A stretch of 45,427 nt of DNA from an uncultured Clostridia bacterium (GCA_944386655.1 CALXBX010000035.1:1-45427), one strand, 5' to 3'; shown: positions 1-8,617, counted from the first letter of the stretch. The notes: generated by a model not told the origin, from the sequence alone. Translations and numbers: made by a program.

Positions 1-2
1 TA

Positions 3-281
3 TTATCAGGTGGAGAAAGAGCCTTTACAGCAATTGCCTTGTTATTTGCTATTTTAAAAATTAATCCAGCACCTTTCTGTATCCTAGATGAGATAGAAGC
101 AGCATTAGACGATGTCAACGTGTATCGCTTTGCAGAATACTTAAAAAAATTCAGCAAAGAAACACAATTCTTAGTAATTACCCATAGAAAAGGAACTATG
201 GAATCTGCAGATGCCGTATATGGTGTAACCATGGAGGAAAATGGCATTAGTAAATTGTTATCTATGAGATTAGGACAATAA
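3..281 (+). CDS. smc: Chromosome segregation protein SMC, C-terminal end (partial)
   Basis: This is the last ~92 residues of an SMC ATPase; the 5' part lies outside the window. The fragment opens with the ABC signature LSGGE (codons from position 3). Walker B with the catalytic glutamate follows ([13 protein letters not shown]), then a D-loop and an H-loop-like [16 protein letters not shown] dimers bind ATP between head domains and organise and segregate the chromosome together with ScpA and ScpB. The C-terminal end LLSMRLGQ stops at a TAA. No terminator is obvious directly after it, and the next gene has its own promoter region with an operator. Other SMC-like ATPases (RecN, SbcC) are less likely because the DEIEAALDD and THRKGTME pattern is typical of SMC heads. 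Confidence 0.93.
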   Translation, partial: LSGGERAFTAIALLFAILKINPAPFCILDEIEAALDDVNVYRFAEYLKKFSKETQFLVITHRKGTMESADAVYGVTMEENGISKLLSMRLGQ

Positions 282-377
282 TCGAAAGCATTAAAATAAA
301 AGTTAAGAACAATGTTTTTACGTAATTTTGCAAAGAAATATTGACGATATAGTTATAATATATTGTATAATTTTTCC

Positions 378-396
378 AGTATACAATTTGTATACT
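378..396. promoter_or_regulatory. Palindromic operator upstream of the secreted-protein gene
   Basis: Bases 378-396 form a 19-bp palindrome, AGTATACAA-T-TTGTATACT, with perfect 9-bp arms. It lies directly downstream of a plausible sigma-A promoter (TTGACG at 341-346, TATAAT at 366-371, 19-bp spacer) and 45 bp before the start codon at 442. A protein bound here would block transcription. The regulator is not identifiable in the window. Confidence 0.55.
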
Positions 397-441
397 AGTG
401 AAAGAAAAGGGTAAGGAGAGACACAAATTAGGAGGTAAATA

Positions 442-948
442 ATGAAAAAAACAAAACGGAACAAGAAAATTATAGCAGTGTTATTAACTTGTTTACTTTG
501 TGTGACGGCAACAATTCCTATTTGTGCAAAGGAAACAATGCCTTCGGGAAAAAACACGCATGTGGTACAAGATGACGAATATATGGAGGTGCAGATTTCT
601 AATGAAAATCAGAAATCTGGTTATTATACTTTTTTAAGATTCACATCTGGAAATTTCAGAGGAGTACAAACATATTCCTTTAAAACAGAACATGCTTGTA
701 AAATGAAAATGATGTGGGCCGGAAAATATATGGACGGAACAACAGGAACATTATCTGTTACCTTGGAAGGACCAAATACATGGCAGGAATATAGTATAAA
801 TATGGATGGGAATGCCTATAGCATTCAGTTTAAAGGAGATAGTTATACGCAAAATTTACCTGCTGGAAATTATCAGATAATGCTCTGGCCGAATGACGTT
901 GCAAAGGAATATGTATCGGCTGGAAGTGTATATTCCTTAGATTATTAA
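442..948 (+). CDS. Small secreted protein of unknown function
   Basis: A 168-residue protein with a classical signal peptide: a basic N-end (KKTKRNKK), a hydrophobic core (IIAVLLTCLLCVTATIPI) and a likely cleavage near CAKE. The mature part (~135 aa) is rich in Tyr, Thr, Gly and Trp with alternating polar and hydrophobic residues, suggesting an extracellular beta-sandwich, but I do not recognise a family. An ideal site, AGGAGGTAAATA, precedes the ATG. Codon 6 is CGG at 457-459, one of only five in-frame CGG codons in the window. Here it must be read as Arg, because a +1 shift would hit a stop within a few codons. The palindromic operator upstream suggests tight regulation. A strong bidirectional terminator follows. 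Confidence 0.7.
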   Translation: MKKTKRNKKIIAVLLTCLLCVTATIPICAKETMPSGKNTHVVQDDEYMEVQISNENQKSGYYTFLRFTSGNFRGVQTYSFKTEHACKMKMMWAGKYMDGTTGTLSVTLEGPNTWQEYSINMDGNAYSIQFKGDSYTQNLPAGNYQIMLWPNDVAKEYVSAGSVYSLDY

Positions 949-992
949 TTTCAGCACTTGTTAAGTAATATTTAATTTTATCCTTATCCTTT

Positions 993-1028
993 TCTAGAAG
1001 TGTGTATTTTTTTATACACACTTCTAGA
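993..1028. terminator. Bidirectional rho-independent terminator
   Basis: A 15-bp perfect stem (TCTAGAAGTGTGTAT paired with ATACACACTTCTAGA) around a T-rich loop. It is followed by TTTATTTTTG on the plus strand and lies between the convergent genes ending at 948 (+) and 1030 (-). Confidence 0.85.
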
Positions 1029-1029
1029 T

Positions 1030-1566
1030 TTATTTTTGTAACTCTTTATTTAATGTATTTACTTTTTTCTTATTGATTAAGTATATAATTAGAATAAATA
1101 CGAGAGAAAGAATAAAATAGATTGGAAAAGTTGTTATAAAACTTTGAAGAAAACTTTCAAAAAAAGTGAATTCTATTCCTTGTTGCTGGTAAATATATTG
1201 AATAATAGCTCCCATAATTGTATTGTACAAAATATTAATAAAAATCAAATACAGTAAATATTTTATTTTAGAGAATTCTGAGGCAGAAAGGATAAACCCA
1301 AATAATGTACCAAAAATACAAGAGATAATTAGTAAAGTAAATAAATGGTGTAAAATAGTAAGCATACCATTACAATAGGACAATTTAAGAGAATCTGGGT
1401 AACTCATATTACTTGTGATAGTAACTTCTTGTATGTTATTAGAAGTGCCTACTAAACTATCACTGATTTTACTTATACTAAAGAATTGATATATTGTATA
1501 GGTAAAAGTGAGAATAAAAAATAGTATTGAAATAGAGACAAAAATATAAACTAATGTTTTCTTCAT
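1030..1566 (-). CDS. Four-helix membrane protein, partner of LytTR regulator (DUF3021-like)
   Basis: A 178-residue integral membrane protein. Predicted helices lie at about residues 6-30, 68-94, 101-121 and 138-165, with an extracellular loop between helices 1 and 2 and a lysine-rich cytoplasmic tail (NKKKVNTLNKELQK). It starts 9 bp after the LytTR gene and is surely co-transcribed with it. In Firmicutes a short LytTR transcription factor is often followed by a four-TM protein of the DUF3021 type, thought to modulate the regulator. The size, topology and position match that arrangement, but I see no diagnostic motif, so the family assignment is by context. Base composition is very AT-rich, like its partner. 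Confidence 0.65.
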   Translation of the reverse strand: MKKTLVYIFVSISILFFILTFTYTIYQFFSISKISDSLVGTSNNIQEVTITSNMSYPDSLKLSYCNGMLTILHHLFTLLIISCIFGTLFGFILSASEFSKIKYLLYLIFINILYNTIMGAIIQYIYQQQGIEFTFFESFLQSFITTFPIYFILSLVFILIIYLINKKKVNTLNKELQK

Positions 1567-1575
1567 AATATCACA

Positions 1576-2037
1576 CTACCTTTCTTTTAAAAATTTTAAT
1601 ATACTGCTAATTCTTCGCTTAGAGACATTTAAAGTATCACCATTTAATAATTTAATTAAAATATTTCCTGTATAGTTTAAATCAAAGTTCTTTATAAAGG
1701 AAATGTTTATAATATGCGAATTAGATATTCTAATAAATTGATTCTTATCTAAAATTTCTTCCAATTCATATAACTTTTTTTTGATAGTATAAACATCATT
1801 ATGTGCTTGGCAATAACATTTTTTGTCGTGAGAATAAAATAAAGTAATATCTTGAACTGGTAGGATATATATTTCATTATTTTTAAAGCCAATAAGAGAA
1901 CTTTTTGTTTTTGATAATTTTTGGATATCATCTAATAGCTTTTGTAATTGTGCTGAATCTTTTGCAGCAGTAATATGTATAATGATGTCATCTGAAGTTA
2001 AAGAACTATCTATATTAAAATTAATTTTTACTTCCAT
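1576..2037 (-). CDS. LytTR-family DNA-binding transcriptional regulator
   Basis: A 153-residue protein. Residues ~1-50 form a small alpha/beta N-terminal region (MEVKINFNIDSSL). Residues ~52-150 are a LytTR DNA-binding domain with the usual landmarks: IYILPVQDITLFYSHDKKCYC, LYELEEIL, FIRISNSHIINISFI and LNVSKRRISSILKFL. There is no receiver domain, so this is the stand-alone LytTR type paired with a membrane protein (gene at 1030) and not a two-component response regulator. Such pairs often autoregulate and control membrane or quorum-related genes. A clean sigma-A promoter precedes it (2067-2095). The target genes are unknown. Confidence 0.88.
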   Translation of the reverse strand: MEVKINFNIDSSLTSDDIIIHITAAKDSAQLQKLLDDIQKLSKTKSSLIGFKNNEIYILPVQDITLFYSHDKKCYCQAHNDVYTIKKKLYELEEILDKNQFIRISNSHIINISFIKNFDLNYTGNILIKLLNGDTLNVSKRRISSILKFLKER

Positions 2038-2066
2038 TTTTTTCTCCTATATAACTATTTATAATT

Positions 2067-2095
2067 ATTATACCAATCCGGAAACATGAAATCAA
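2067..2095 (-). promoter_or_regulatory. Sigma-A promoter of the LytTR operon
   Basis: On the minus strand: TTGATT (2095-2090), 17-bp spacer, TATAAT (2072-2067), about 30 bp upstream of the LytTR start at 2037. Confidence 0.75.
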
Positions 2096-2155
2096 CTTTT
2101 AAGATAGATTTTAACCCTAAGTGTATGAATCATTTAAATAAGTGTATCACAAAAT

Positions 2156-2183
2156 CACTTCGTGACTAAAAATACACGAAGTG
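2156..2183 (-). terminator. Hairpin terminator after the Fic-like gene
   Basis: Perfect 9-bp arms CACTTCGTG (2156-2164) and CACGAAGTG (2175-2183), located just after the stop codon of the minus-strand Fic-like gene. The T tract is short on the minus strand (ATTTTGTG) and somewhat better on the plus strand. Confidence 0.6.
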
Positions 2184-2189
2184 TTTTTG

Positions 2190-2849
2190 TTAGCTTGGGT
2201 ACACAATTCCACTAATACATTTATCATAAATAAATTGCTTTAAATCTTCCATATCATTTGTTTCGTAATATTTTGTTAGTTTTTCTCCAAAGGTAATATC
2301 TTCCTCAACAGGGATACTGATAACACCTTTACCGTTTTGAATCATGATTTTATTGGCAAATAGCATTGCTGTCCTCTTATTACCATCTGCAAAAAATTGC
2401 GTTCTCATTAAATAACACATAATGGTAATAGCTCTTTGGGTGATACATTCTATTTTATGAAAGTCCTCTAAATCTTTCATGGTTTTATCTTCACTAGGTA
2501 ATTCAGGTTTCCATGTTGTTCCTCCTATGGAAACGTCATAAATTCTAATTTGTCCAGGTCTATCTACCAAATTACTACCAACTAGACTGTTAATAGATTT
2601 TAGCATATTTAAATCATTTTCTGCATCAATAGAACTTAAAATGAATAACCAAGCATGTTTTAAATTATTAATCGTTTGGATTTCGTCTAATCTAAGTCTT
2701 GCAACATTTCCACCATCATATAATCGTTGCGTTTCTGAGTAAGTAACATCTATTCCTTCTATGTGAGAACTTTTCCAAATACTATCTACAATACATCTTT
2801 TGGCTAAAAATATATTTTGCTCTTTGGTTATGTTATATTTATCCTTCAT
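2190..2849 (-). CDS. Fic/DOC-type protein with a degenerate active-site motif
   Basis: About 219 residues. The Fic core motif HxFxDGN(K/G)R appears as QFFADGNKRTAMLFANK, so the catalytic histidine is replaced by glutamine while the phosphate-binding DGNKR part is intact. Near the N-terminus SSHIEGI fits the inhibitory-helix motif (S/T)xxxE(G/N) of self-inhibited Fic proteins. Fic enzymes normally transfer AMP or phosphate groups to target proteins; with the His missing, activity is doubtful. I chose the ATG at 2849 because it follows GGAAGGAAAGTAAGGAAA; an in-frame ATG at 2885 adds 12 residues without a clear ribosome binding site. There is no adjacent antitoxin. Death-on-curing toxins are an alternative label but are shorter. 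Confidence 0.8.
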   Translation of the reverse strand: MKDKYNITKEQNIFLAKRCIVDSIWKSSHIEGIDVTYSETQRLYDGGNVARLRLDEIQTINNLKHAWLFILSSIDAENDLNMLKSINSLVGSNLVDRPGQIRIYDVSIGGTTWKPELPSEDKTMKDLEDFHKIECITQRAITIMCYLMRTQFFADGNKRTAMLFANKIMIQNGKGVISIPVEEDITFGEKLTKYYETNDMEDLKQFIYDKCISGIVYPS

Positions 2850-2928
2850 TTTCCTTACTTTCCTTCCATGCATATAGTATATCATATATGATGAAAAAAT
2901 GCTATTGCTACTAAAAAAAAGAAAGCCA

Positions 2929-2955
2929 AAAGCCCCAGAAGTCTACTGGGGCTTT
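2929..2955 (-). terminator. Rho-independent terminator of the gene at 2960
   Basis: AAAGCCCCAG (2929-2938) and CTGGGGCTTT (2946-2955) form a perfect GC-rich 10-bp stem. On the minus strand the stem continues into GGCTTTCTTTTTTT, a classical U tract. Confidence 0.9.
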
Positions 2956-2959
2956 GGCA

Positions 2960-3211
2960 TTAAGATTTCATATGATAGGCAATTGCGGCCATAATTTTCA
3001 TATAGCCGTGATAGTTTACCTTGTAGGTTGTAGCACCTGTTTTCTCAATGTAAGGCTGAGAAAGACAGGCGGGAGAGACTTTCACATTTCTATAAATCAG
3101 TGAGTCAATCTCTTGGCTAATAGCATCTATTAATGCGGGCTCATCGGTTAATAAGATGGACCGAGAGTTATTTCCTACAAAGTTAAATCGAATACTGCTA
3201 GTGCTATTCAT
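2960..3211 (-). CDS. Small hypothetical protein (83 aa)
   Basis: An 83-residue protein of unrecognised family, rich in Ser, Ile and Asn, with no signal peptide or membrane segment. It is well framed: a consensus promoter at 3259-3287, AGGAGG 6 bp before the ATG, and a strong terminator directly after the stop. Its codon use is more GC-rich than its neighbours (GCG, GCC, GGC, CGG), which suggests a later arrival than the surrounding genes. Codon 17 is CGG (3163-3161, minus strand) and must be read as Arg in the normal frame, unlike the three CGG codons at the frameshift sites elsewhere. The operon-like isolation indicates a stand-alone expressed unit. Confidence 0.65.
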   Translation of the reverse strand: MNSTSSIRFNFVGNNSRSILLTDEPALIDAISQEIDSLIYRNVKVSPACLSQPYIEKTGATTYKVNYHGYMKIMAAIAYHMKS

Positions 3212-3258
3212 ATGAATTCCTCCTTTTATACATACAAAACAAAAGTTGCATACTAGTG

Positions 3259-3287
3259 ATTATATCACAACTTAACATAAAAATCAA
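3259..3287 (-). promoter_or_regulatory. Sigma-A promoter of the 83-aa protein gene
   Basis: On the minus strand: TTGATT (3287-3282), 17-bp spacer, TATAAT (3264-3259). The -35 box directly abuts the stop codon of ytaF (3288-3290). Confidence 0.8.
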
Positions 3288-3827
3288 CTAAAAAAATAAT
3301 TTAGTAACAGCAATACCAATTAATAGAATACCGGAGATTAAATTCCAGATGTTTTCAGGCAGTCGGGAATTTTTTTGTATTTTTCTGCCAATGAGGCTAC
3401 CAAAACTTAAAAAAATCAGTTGGAAAAGAGCAACTAATAAAGGGAAAATAAAGGAATGAAACCCAATCATACTGCTTCCTATTCCAATACCAATGGCATC
3501 CAAAGAAAGGGCTACTCCTAGAAAAATAGCTTCTTTACTATCAATGTGATTAGAATGGTCAAAATCAGCATTAGAAGGCTGCACTATCATCCATATTCCT
3601 AAAAGAATAAGAAGTAGCGTTCCTATAAGGTTTGTAACACTAGAGGGCAAAAAAGCAGAAATGGCTTTTCCAGCTAATAAAGACAGGCCCGTAATAAAAA
3701 AAGAAACGAGAAACAAAATCCATTTAGCCCAAAAAGTAATTTTGGTATTTTTTAAGCCATAGGTCATGCCAATACCAAGAGAATCGATACTAACACAAAT
3801 AGCAAGTAAAATAAAACTGCAATACAT
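3288..3827 (-). CDS. ytaF: Sporulation membrane protein YtaF (MntP-like family)
   Basis: A 179-residue, six-helix membrane protein. It shows the two internally repeated acidic motifs of the YtaF/MntP fold: SIDSLGIGMTYGL near the N-terminus (~residues 14-26) and LSLDAIGIGIGSS in the second half (~107-119). MntP proteins export Mn(II). The YtaF branch, identified by SIDSLGIGMTYGLKN, is typical of spore-forming Firmicutes and its substrate is not established. A short His/Asp-rich loop (DFDHSNHID) lies between the halves and could bind metal. It is transcribed alone on the minus strand, divergent from the P-type ATPase, so the pair could share regulation of divalent cations (inference). Confidence 0.85.
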   Translation of the reverse strand: MYCSFILLAICVSIDSLGIGMTYGLKNTKITFWAKWILFLVSFFITGLSLLAGKAISAFLPSSVTNLIGTLLLILLGIWMIVQPSNADFDHSNHIDSKEAIFLGVALSLDAIGIGIGSSMIGFHSFIFPLLVALFQLIFLSFGSLIGRKIQKNSRLPENIWNLISGILLIGIAVTKLFF

Positions 3828-3949
3828 AGTTATCTAAGTCCTCCTTTGTTAATAATATATGTAAACTTAAAAAATAAGTGAAAAAAGAATATTATGGGAT
3901 AAGCCTTGCATATATATAGGATAAATCATATACAAAGGAGAGGATAAAT

Positions 3950-6614
3950 ATGTGGCATACAAAAGGTATTTCTAAAGTAGAAGAAGAGCTTGAGACAAGT
4001 ATTAGGCAGGGCTTATCTGGAAAAGAAGCAAAAGAAAGACTACAAAAGGAGGGACCAAATGAACTGGCAAACAAGAAGAAAGAATCGATACTAGTACGTT
4101 TCTTAAAACAATTTAACGACTTTATGATTATTATTTTAATTATAGCATCCATTATTTCAGCAGTAGTAGCAAGCATAGAGGGAAGCGGAGACTATATGGA
4201 TTCCATTATTATTATAGCCATCGTAATAGTGAATGCGATGATGGGAGTTTTGCAAGAAGCAAAGGCAGAAAAAGCATTAGAGGCATTAAAGAATATGACA
4301 GCACCTACGGCAAAAGTAAAAAGAGAGGGAAAAGTGCAAACCATACCGGGGATAGAAGTAGTACCGGGAGACGTTATTCTTTTAGAAGCAGGAAATTACG
4401 TGCCAGCAGATGCTAGAATTATAAAAGCATCCAATCTAAAAATAGAAGAAGCTAGCCTTACAGGAGAAACGGTAGCAGTAGAAAAGCAAGAAGGAATCAT
4501 TCAGGAAGAAACAATAAGCATAGGGGATATGTATAATATGGTATTCGCCTCTACTATAGTGGTGAACGGACATGGTGAGGCAATTGTAACCCAAACTGGA
4601 ATGCATACAAAAGTAGGACAAATTGCTAATATGATTATAGAAGAAAAAGCTCCACAAACACCAATTCAAAAAAAGTTAGCAGAAGTAGGAAAAGCCTTAG
4701 GAATAGCCTGTTTAGTAATATGCGCCCTTATCTTTGTAATAGGGCTCTTTAAACAAATATCTCCAATAGAAATGTTTATGACCTCTGTGGGACTTGCTGT
4801 AGCAGCTATTCCAGAAGGCTTGCCAGCCATTGTTACCATAGTATTATCGATAGGGGTAACAAAAATGGCAAAGAAAAATAGCATTATTAGACATCTACCA
4901 GCAGTAGAAACATTAGGTAGTAGTAGCGTTATTTGTTCAGATAAGACAGGGACATTAACTCAAAATAAAATGACAGTAAGAGAAGTGTTTACTATAGGAA
5001 GTACAAAAGAAGAACTAGCCCTTCAGTTTGGAGCTATGTGTAGTGATGTAGGAATAGAAGAAAAAGAAGGCAAACAAGAGCTAGTGGGAGAAGCAACAGA
5101 AATTGCCATTGTAAGAGGAGCCATAGAAAAAGGTATTCAAAAAGAAAGATTAGAGAAAGAAACACCAAGAGTAGCCGATATTCCATTTGACTCTAACAGA
5201 AAAAGAATGAGTACCATTCACCAAAAAGCAGGGCAATATCAAATTTTATGCAAAGGAGCACCAGATGTCCTATTAGAAAGATGCTCTTATTACCAAGACG
5301 GAGAACAAGTAAGTAGCCTTACTCCTCACATAAAGGAACAAATAGAAAAACAGAATGAAAAAATGGCAGAAAATGCGCTTAGAGTCATTGCAGTCGCTTA
5401 TAAAATGCAAAGCCGATTACCAAACACAATAGAAAGTGAAGAAATAGAGAATCAGCTTATTTTCGTAGGATTAATAGGTATGATAGATCCTCCAAGGGAA
5501 GGTGTAAAAGAAGCGGTAGCTACTTGTAGAAAAGCAGGAATTAAAACCGTAATGATAACAGGAGACCATATTATTACAGCCAAAGCTATTGCCAAAGAAT
5601 TAGGCATTTTGAAGAGTGGAGATAAAAGTATTACAGGAGCGGAATTAGAAAAATTAAGCCAAAAGGAACTAGAAAAAAATATTATGGGATATTCTGTTTT
5701 TGCAAGAGTATCGCCAGAACATAAAGTAAGAATTGTAAAAGCATTTCAGAGTACAGGAGCAGTAGTAGCTATGACAGGGGATGGAGTAAATGATGCGCCA
5801 GCATTAAAAAATGCAGATATCGGTATTGCTATGGGACAAAATGGTACAGATGTAGCAAAAAATGCAGCAGATATGATATTAGTAGATGACAATTTTGTGA
5901 CAATAGTAGGAGCGGTAAAACAAGGAAGAAATATTTATGATAATATCAAAAAGGCAATCCATTTCTTAATTGCTACCAATATTGGAGAAATTGTAACTAT
6001 TTTTATGGGATTAGTATTGGGTCTAAAAACACCTCTTCTTGCCATTCAGTTATTATGGATTAATTTAGTAACAGATTCTTTTCCAGCCATTGCATTAGGG
6101 CTAGAAAAACCGGAAAAAGATATTATGAGCAAAAAGCCTAGAGATGCCAAAAAAGGTATTTTTGCAGATGGATTATGGAGTAAAATTTTTGTAGAGGGCA
6201 TCATGCTAGGTATGCTTACATTATTTGCTTTTAGTATAGGAAACTATCTATTTGGCTTAGAGGTAGGTAGAACCATGGCTTTTGTATCACTAGGAATGCT
6301 AGAATTAATCCACAGCTTTAATATAAAAAGTGAAGAAAGTATTTTCAAAATGCGGATTTTTAGAAAATAAATATCTATTGGGAGCCTTTTTATTAGGAGC
6401 GGTGTTACAAATAGGAGTTGTCGTTATTCCACCACTTGCACAAATCTTTAATGTAGTGCCATTAAATGGAGTGCAATGGCTATATACTATAGGAATTTCC
6501 TTCCTACCAATTCCAATTATGGAATTACAGAAAAAATGGAATGAAATGAAGTTTGGAAAAATAGTGTATGGAGAAAAAATACAAAATCCAATGAACAAAG
6601 TGAATGGAATTTAA
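3950..6614 (+). CDS. Calcium-type P-type ATPase, +1 frameshift at a CGG codon
   Basis: A cation pump of the P2A (Ca2+/Mn2+) type. It has TGET in the actuator domain (~residue 171), PEGLP in helix M4 (~288), the phosphorylation site SDKTGTLT (Asp ~331), the nucleotide domain with KGAPD, the hinge TGDGVNDAP (~609) and M6 with NLVTDSFPA. The first frame ends at 6370 with the abnormal tail MRIFRK. Reading the four bases 6353-6356 (CGGA) as one Gly codon joins it to the downstream frame, giving SIFKMGFLENKYLLGAF, the usual sequence before the last two helices, and a normal total of about 887 residues. Without the shift the last two transmembrane helices are lost. The site is the only in-frame CGG in the gene. 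A sequencing or assembly error remains possible. The ATG at 3950 follows GGAGAGGATAAAT. Confidence 0.9.
6353..6356 (+). other. Putative +1 recoding site CGGA in the P-ATPase gene
   Basis: The zero frame reads ATG CGG ATT TTT AGA AAA TAA. Skipping one base at CGG gives ATG (C)GGA TTT TTA GAA, restoring the family sequence with Gly. See the finding on CGG frameshifts. Confidence 0.55.
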
Positions 6615-6815
6615 GAACTTGCATATTCAATATAATTAGCCTTGATTTTCTTCTTGTTTTTGTGTAACCATGAATAATATTCACTGTACTTTTATATAAG
6701 GAAAGAGTAAAATAAAAAACATAATTGTAATAACTTATTAACATAAACAAGTACAACGAAAATGAATAAGTGAAAACAAAAAAGGGAAACATAAGAAAAA
6801 AGAGGAGGAAAAAAC

Positions 6816-8564
6816 GTGACGAGGAGTAAAGAAAAACATCAAAAAGGTGTTACGCTAGTGGCCCTTGTGGTAACCATCATCGCGTTAATTATTTTAGCTG
6901 GTGTATCCATTAACATGTTAGTAGGAGATAATGGAATTATTACACAGGCACAGAGAGCAAAAGAAAACACAGAATTAGCCCAGGCAGAAGAAGAAAAACA
7001 AATATCAGAATTAGTGGGCATATTAGAACAAGAAACAGGGGGAGGATACAATACAGAGAAAAAAGTAAATGCTCCAAGATTAACTGCTGGAATGACACCA
7101 ATTAAATTCACAGAGCCAAGTAGTACAGAAAAAGGAACTGTAGTAGAAACAACAAGTGAAGATGCAGATTGGTATAGTTACGATGAAAAGAAATGGGCAA
7201 ATGCACAAACCGAAGATGGAAGTATGTGGGTATGGATACCAAGATTTGCATATAGAGTAAATAGTATGAATAACACATTTGATATTGTATTTTTAGTAGG
7301 AACAACAGATCAATACTATGATGAGAATGGTGTATTGCAAACAGCAAAAAGATGCACAAGTGAAGACGAAATAGTAGATACTACAACAGGATATACCGTA
7401 CATCCAGCTTTTACAGACGAAACCAGCATCAATTACAGAAATGGTGGATGGGATAAAGAAATAACAGGAATCTGGGTAGCTAAATTCGAAGCTGGATATG
7501 CAAGTGGAAATAATGAGACAGAAGTAAAAGCAAGTAGTGTGAATTATAGTCAAAGTAATGCATGGATCAGAAGTATAGAATTACATGGTGATACTACAAC
7601 AGGTGATGGAAATGGAGATGCAAGAAATTGGTTAGATGGAATCTATGGAAAAACAACCACAGCAATAAAATACCCAGTATTCCAACCAACAACCTATAGT
7701 ATGAATTATATTAATATGAATGATGCTTATAATATTGCTAAGGCCTTAAATGAGAATGGAAATATTTATGGTTTTAATGGAGGAGCAGATAGCCATTTAA
7801 TGAAAAATAGTGAATGGGGAGCAGTAGCGTACCTATCAAAAAGTCAATATGGATTAGGAACAACAGATATCACAGTAAATAATATAACTTTAAATAGTGG
7901 AGCAAAACAAAGAACAGAGTCAACAGGACAAAATGAGGTAGATAGTGTATATGTAGTAACAGGTTGTACCACAGGAAGTACAAGTTCAGGAGAAAAGCAA
8001 ACAACGATAGAAAATATTAATGCAACAACAGCTAATGAAGCAAAAGATGGAGTGTATACATGGGATCAATTAAATGGAACAAAGGCAAGTTGTACAGGAA
8101 CAATATATGGAGTGTATGATATGAGTGGAGGTACATGGGAAAGAACAGCAGGTTATGTAGCAAATGGCAAGAGTCAGTTAAAAACCTATGGAGCATCTCT
8201 AACCTATGATGGAGATAGTTTAAAAACAGTAAGTACAAAATATGCAACGGTATATCCACATAATAGCACATATGATAGTACAAGTATATCAGATACAGAA
8301 AGCAACTTAAATACAGCAAGTACGAATAATTGGTTAGCAAATACATTAATCTATGGTGATGCCATCCGAGAGATATCTACACAGGGAACCGGTAGCCATT
8401 CATGGTATAACGACGGCTCTGGCTTCCCTGGGCTTTACGCTCCGTTTACTGATCGTGGTGGAAGTTTCGGCGATGGTTCTAGTGCCGGTCTGTTTTATTT
8501 CGCTCGTAATGATGGGGCTAGCTATTACACCTTTGGTTTCCGTGCGGTCGTAGTTGTGTCGTAG
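6816..8564 (+). CDS. Pseudopilin-like surface protein with FGE/C-type-lectin-like domain and hypervariable-type C-terminus
   Basis: A 582-residue protein starting at GTG 6816 (GAGGAGG seven bases upstream). Residues ~9-40 are a type IV pilin-like segment, KG|VTLVALVVTIIALIILAG, lacking the usual Glu5, so processing may be unusual. After a polar linker, residues ~85-580 form an FGE-sulfatase/C-type-lectin-like fold with MWVWIPRFAYRV, GIWVAKFEAGY, YDMSGGTWERTAGYV and a final FGFRAVVVVS. The body uses A/T-ending codons and AGA for Arg. From about 8362 to the end the DNA becomes GC-rich with NNC/NNT and CGT codons and the pattern PFTDRGGSF...AGLF.F......FGFR. This is the hallmark of a variable region in a diversity-generating retroelement target. 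Likely a surface-displayed ligand-binding protein; no reverse transcriptase lies in the window. Confidence 0.8.
   Translation: MTRSKEKHQKGVTLVALVVTIIALIILAGVSINMLVGDNGIITQAQRAKENTELAQAEEEKQISELVGILEQETGGGYNTEKKVNAPRLTAGMTPIKFTEPSSTEKGTVVETTSEDADWYSYDEKKWANAQTEDGSMWVWIPRFAYRVNSMNNTFDIVFLVGTTDQYYDENGVLQTAKRCTSEDEIVDTTTGYTVHPAFTDETSINYRNGGWDKEITGIWVAKFEAGYASGNNETEVKASSVNYSQSNAWIRSIELHGDTTTGDGNGDARNWLDGIYGKTTTAIKYPVFQPTTYSMNYINMNDAYNIAKALNENGNIYGFNGGADSHLMKNSEWGAVAYLSKSQYGLGTTDITVNNITLNSGAKQRTESTGQNEVDSVYVVTGCTTGSTSSGEKQTTIENINATTANEAKDGVYTWDQLNGTKASCTGTIYGVYDMSGGTWERTAGYVANGKSQLKTYGASLTYDGDSLKTVSTKYATVYPHNSTYDSTSISDTESNLNTASTNNWLANTLIYGDAIREISTQGTGSHSWYNDGSGFPGLYAPFTDRGGSFGDGSSAGLFYFARNDGASYYTFGFRAVVVVS
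8362..8564 (+). other. Candidate DGR variable region (3' end of the surface protein gene)
   Basis: A sharp composition change inside the reading frame: about 65 codons that are markedly richer in G and C, with Arg coded CGA/CGT instead of AGA. Nearly all presumptive exposed positions are NNC/NNT codons (TAC, GAC, GGC, TTC, GAT, AGT, TAT, GCT, CGT, ACC). These can all arise from AAC/AAT by adenine-directed mutation. The frame ends in the conserved GFR of C-type-lectin variable domains. A 11-bp-stem hairpin lies 54 bp after the stop. Confidence 0.6.
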
Positions 8565-8617
8565 TACTAAAAGAATAAAAGTTAAAAATTAACTGTGCTA
8601 AATTAAAAAAGTATGTA

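Noticed and set aside
6330-6614. A separate small membrane protein beginning with GTG at 6330
   Set aside because: It overlaps the P-ATPase, has no ribosome binding site, and its sequence from GFLENKYLL onward is the ATPase C-terminus; it is the shifted continuation.
8032-8346. Minus-strand reading frame within the surface protein gene
   Set aside because: Composition is that of an antisense shadow (Tyr/Leu/His-rich), with no ribosome binding site; the plus-strand gene explains the region.
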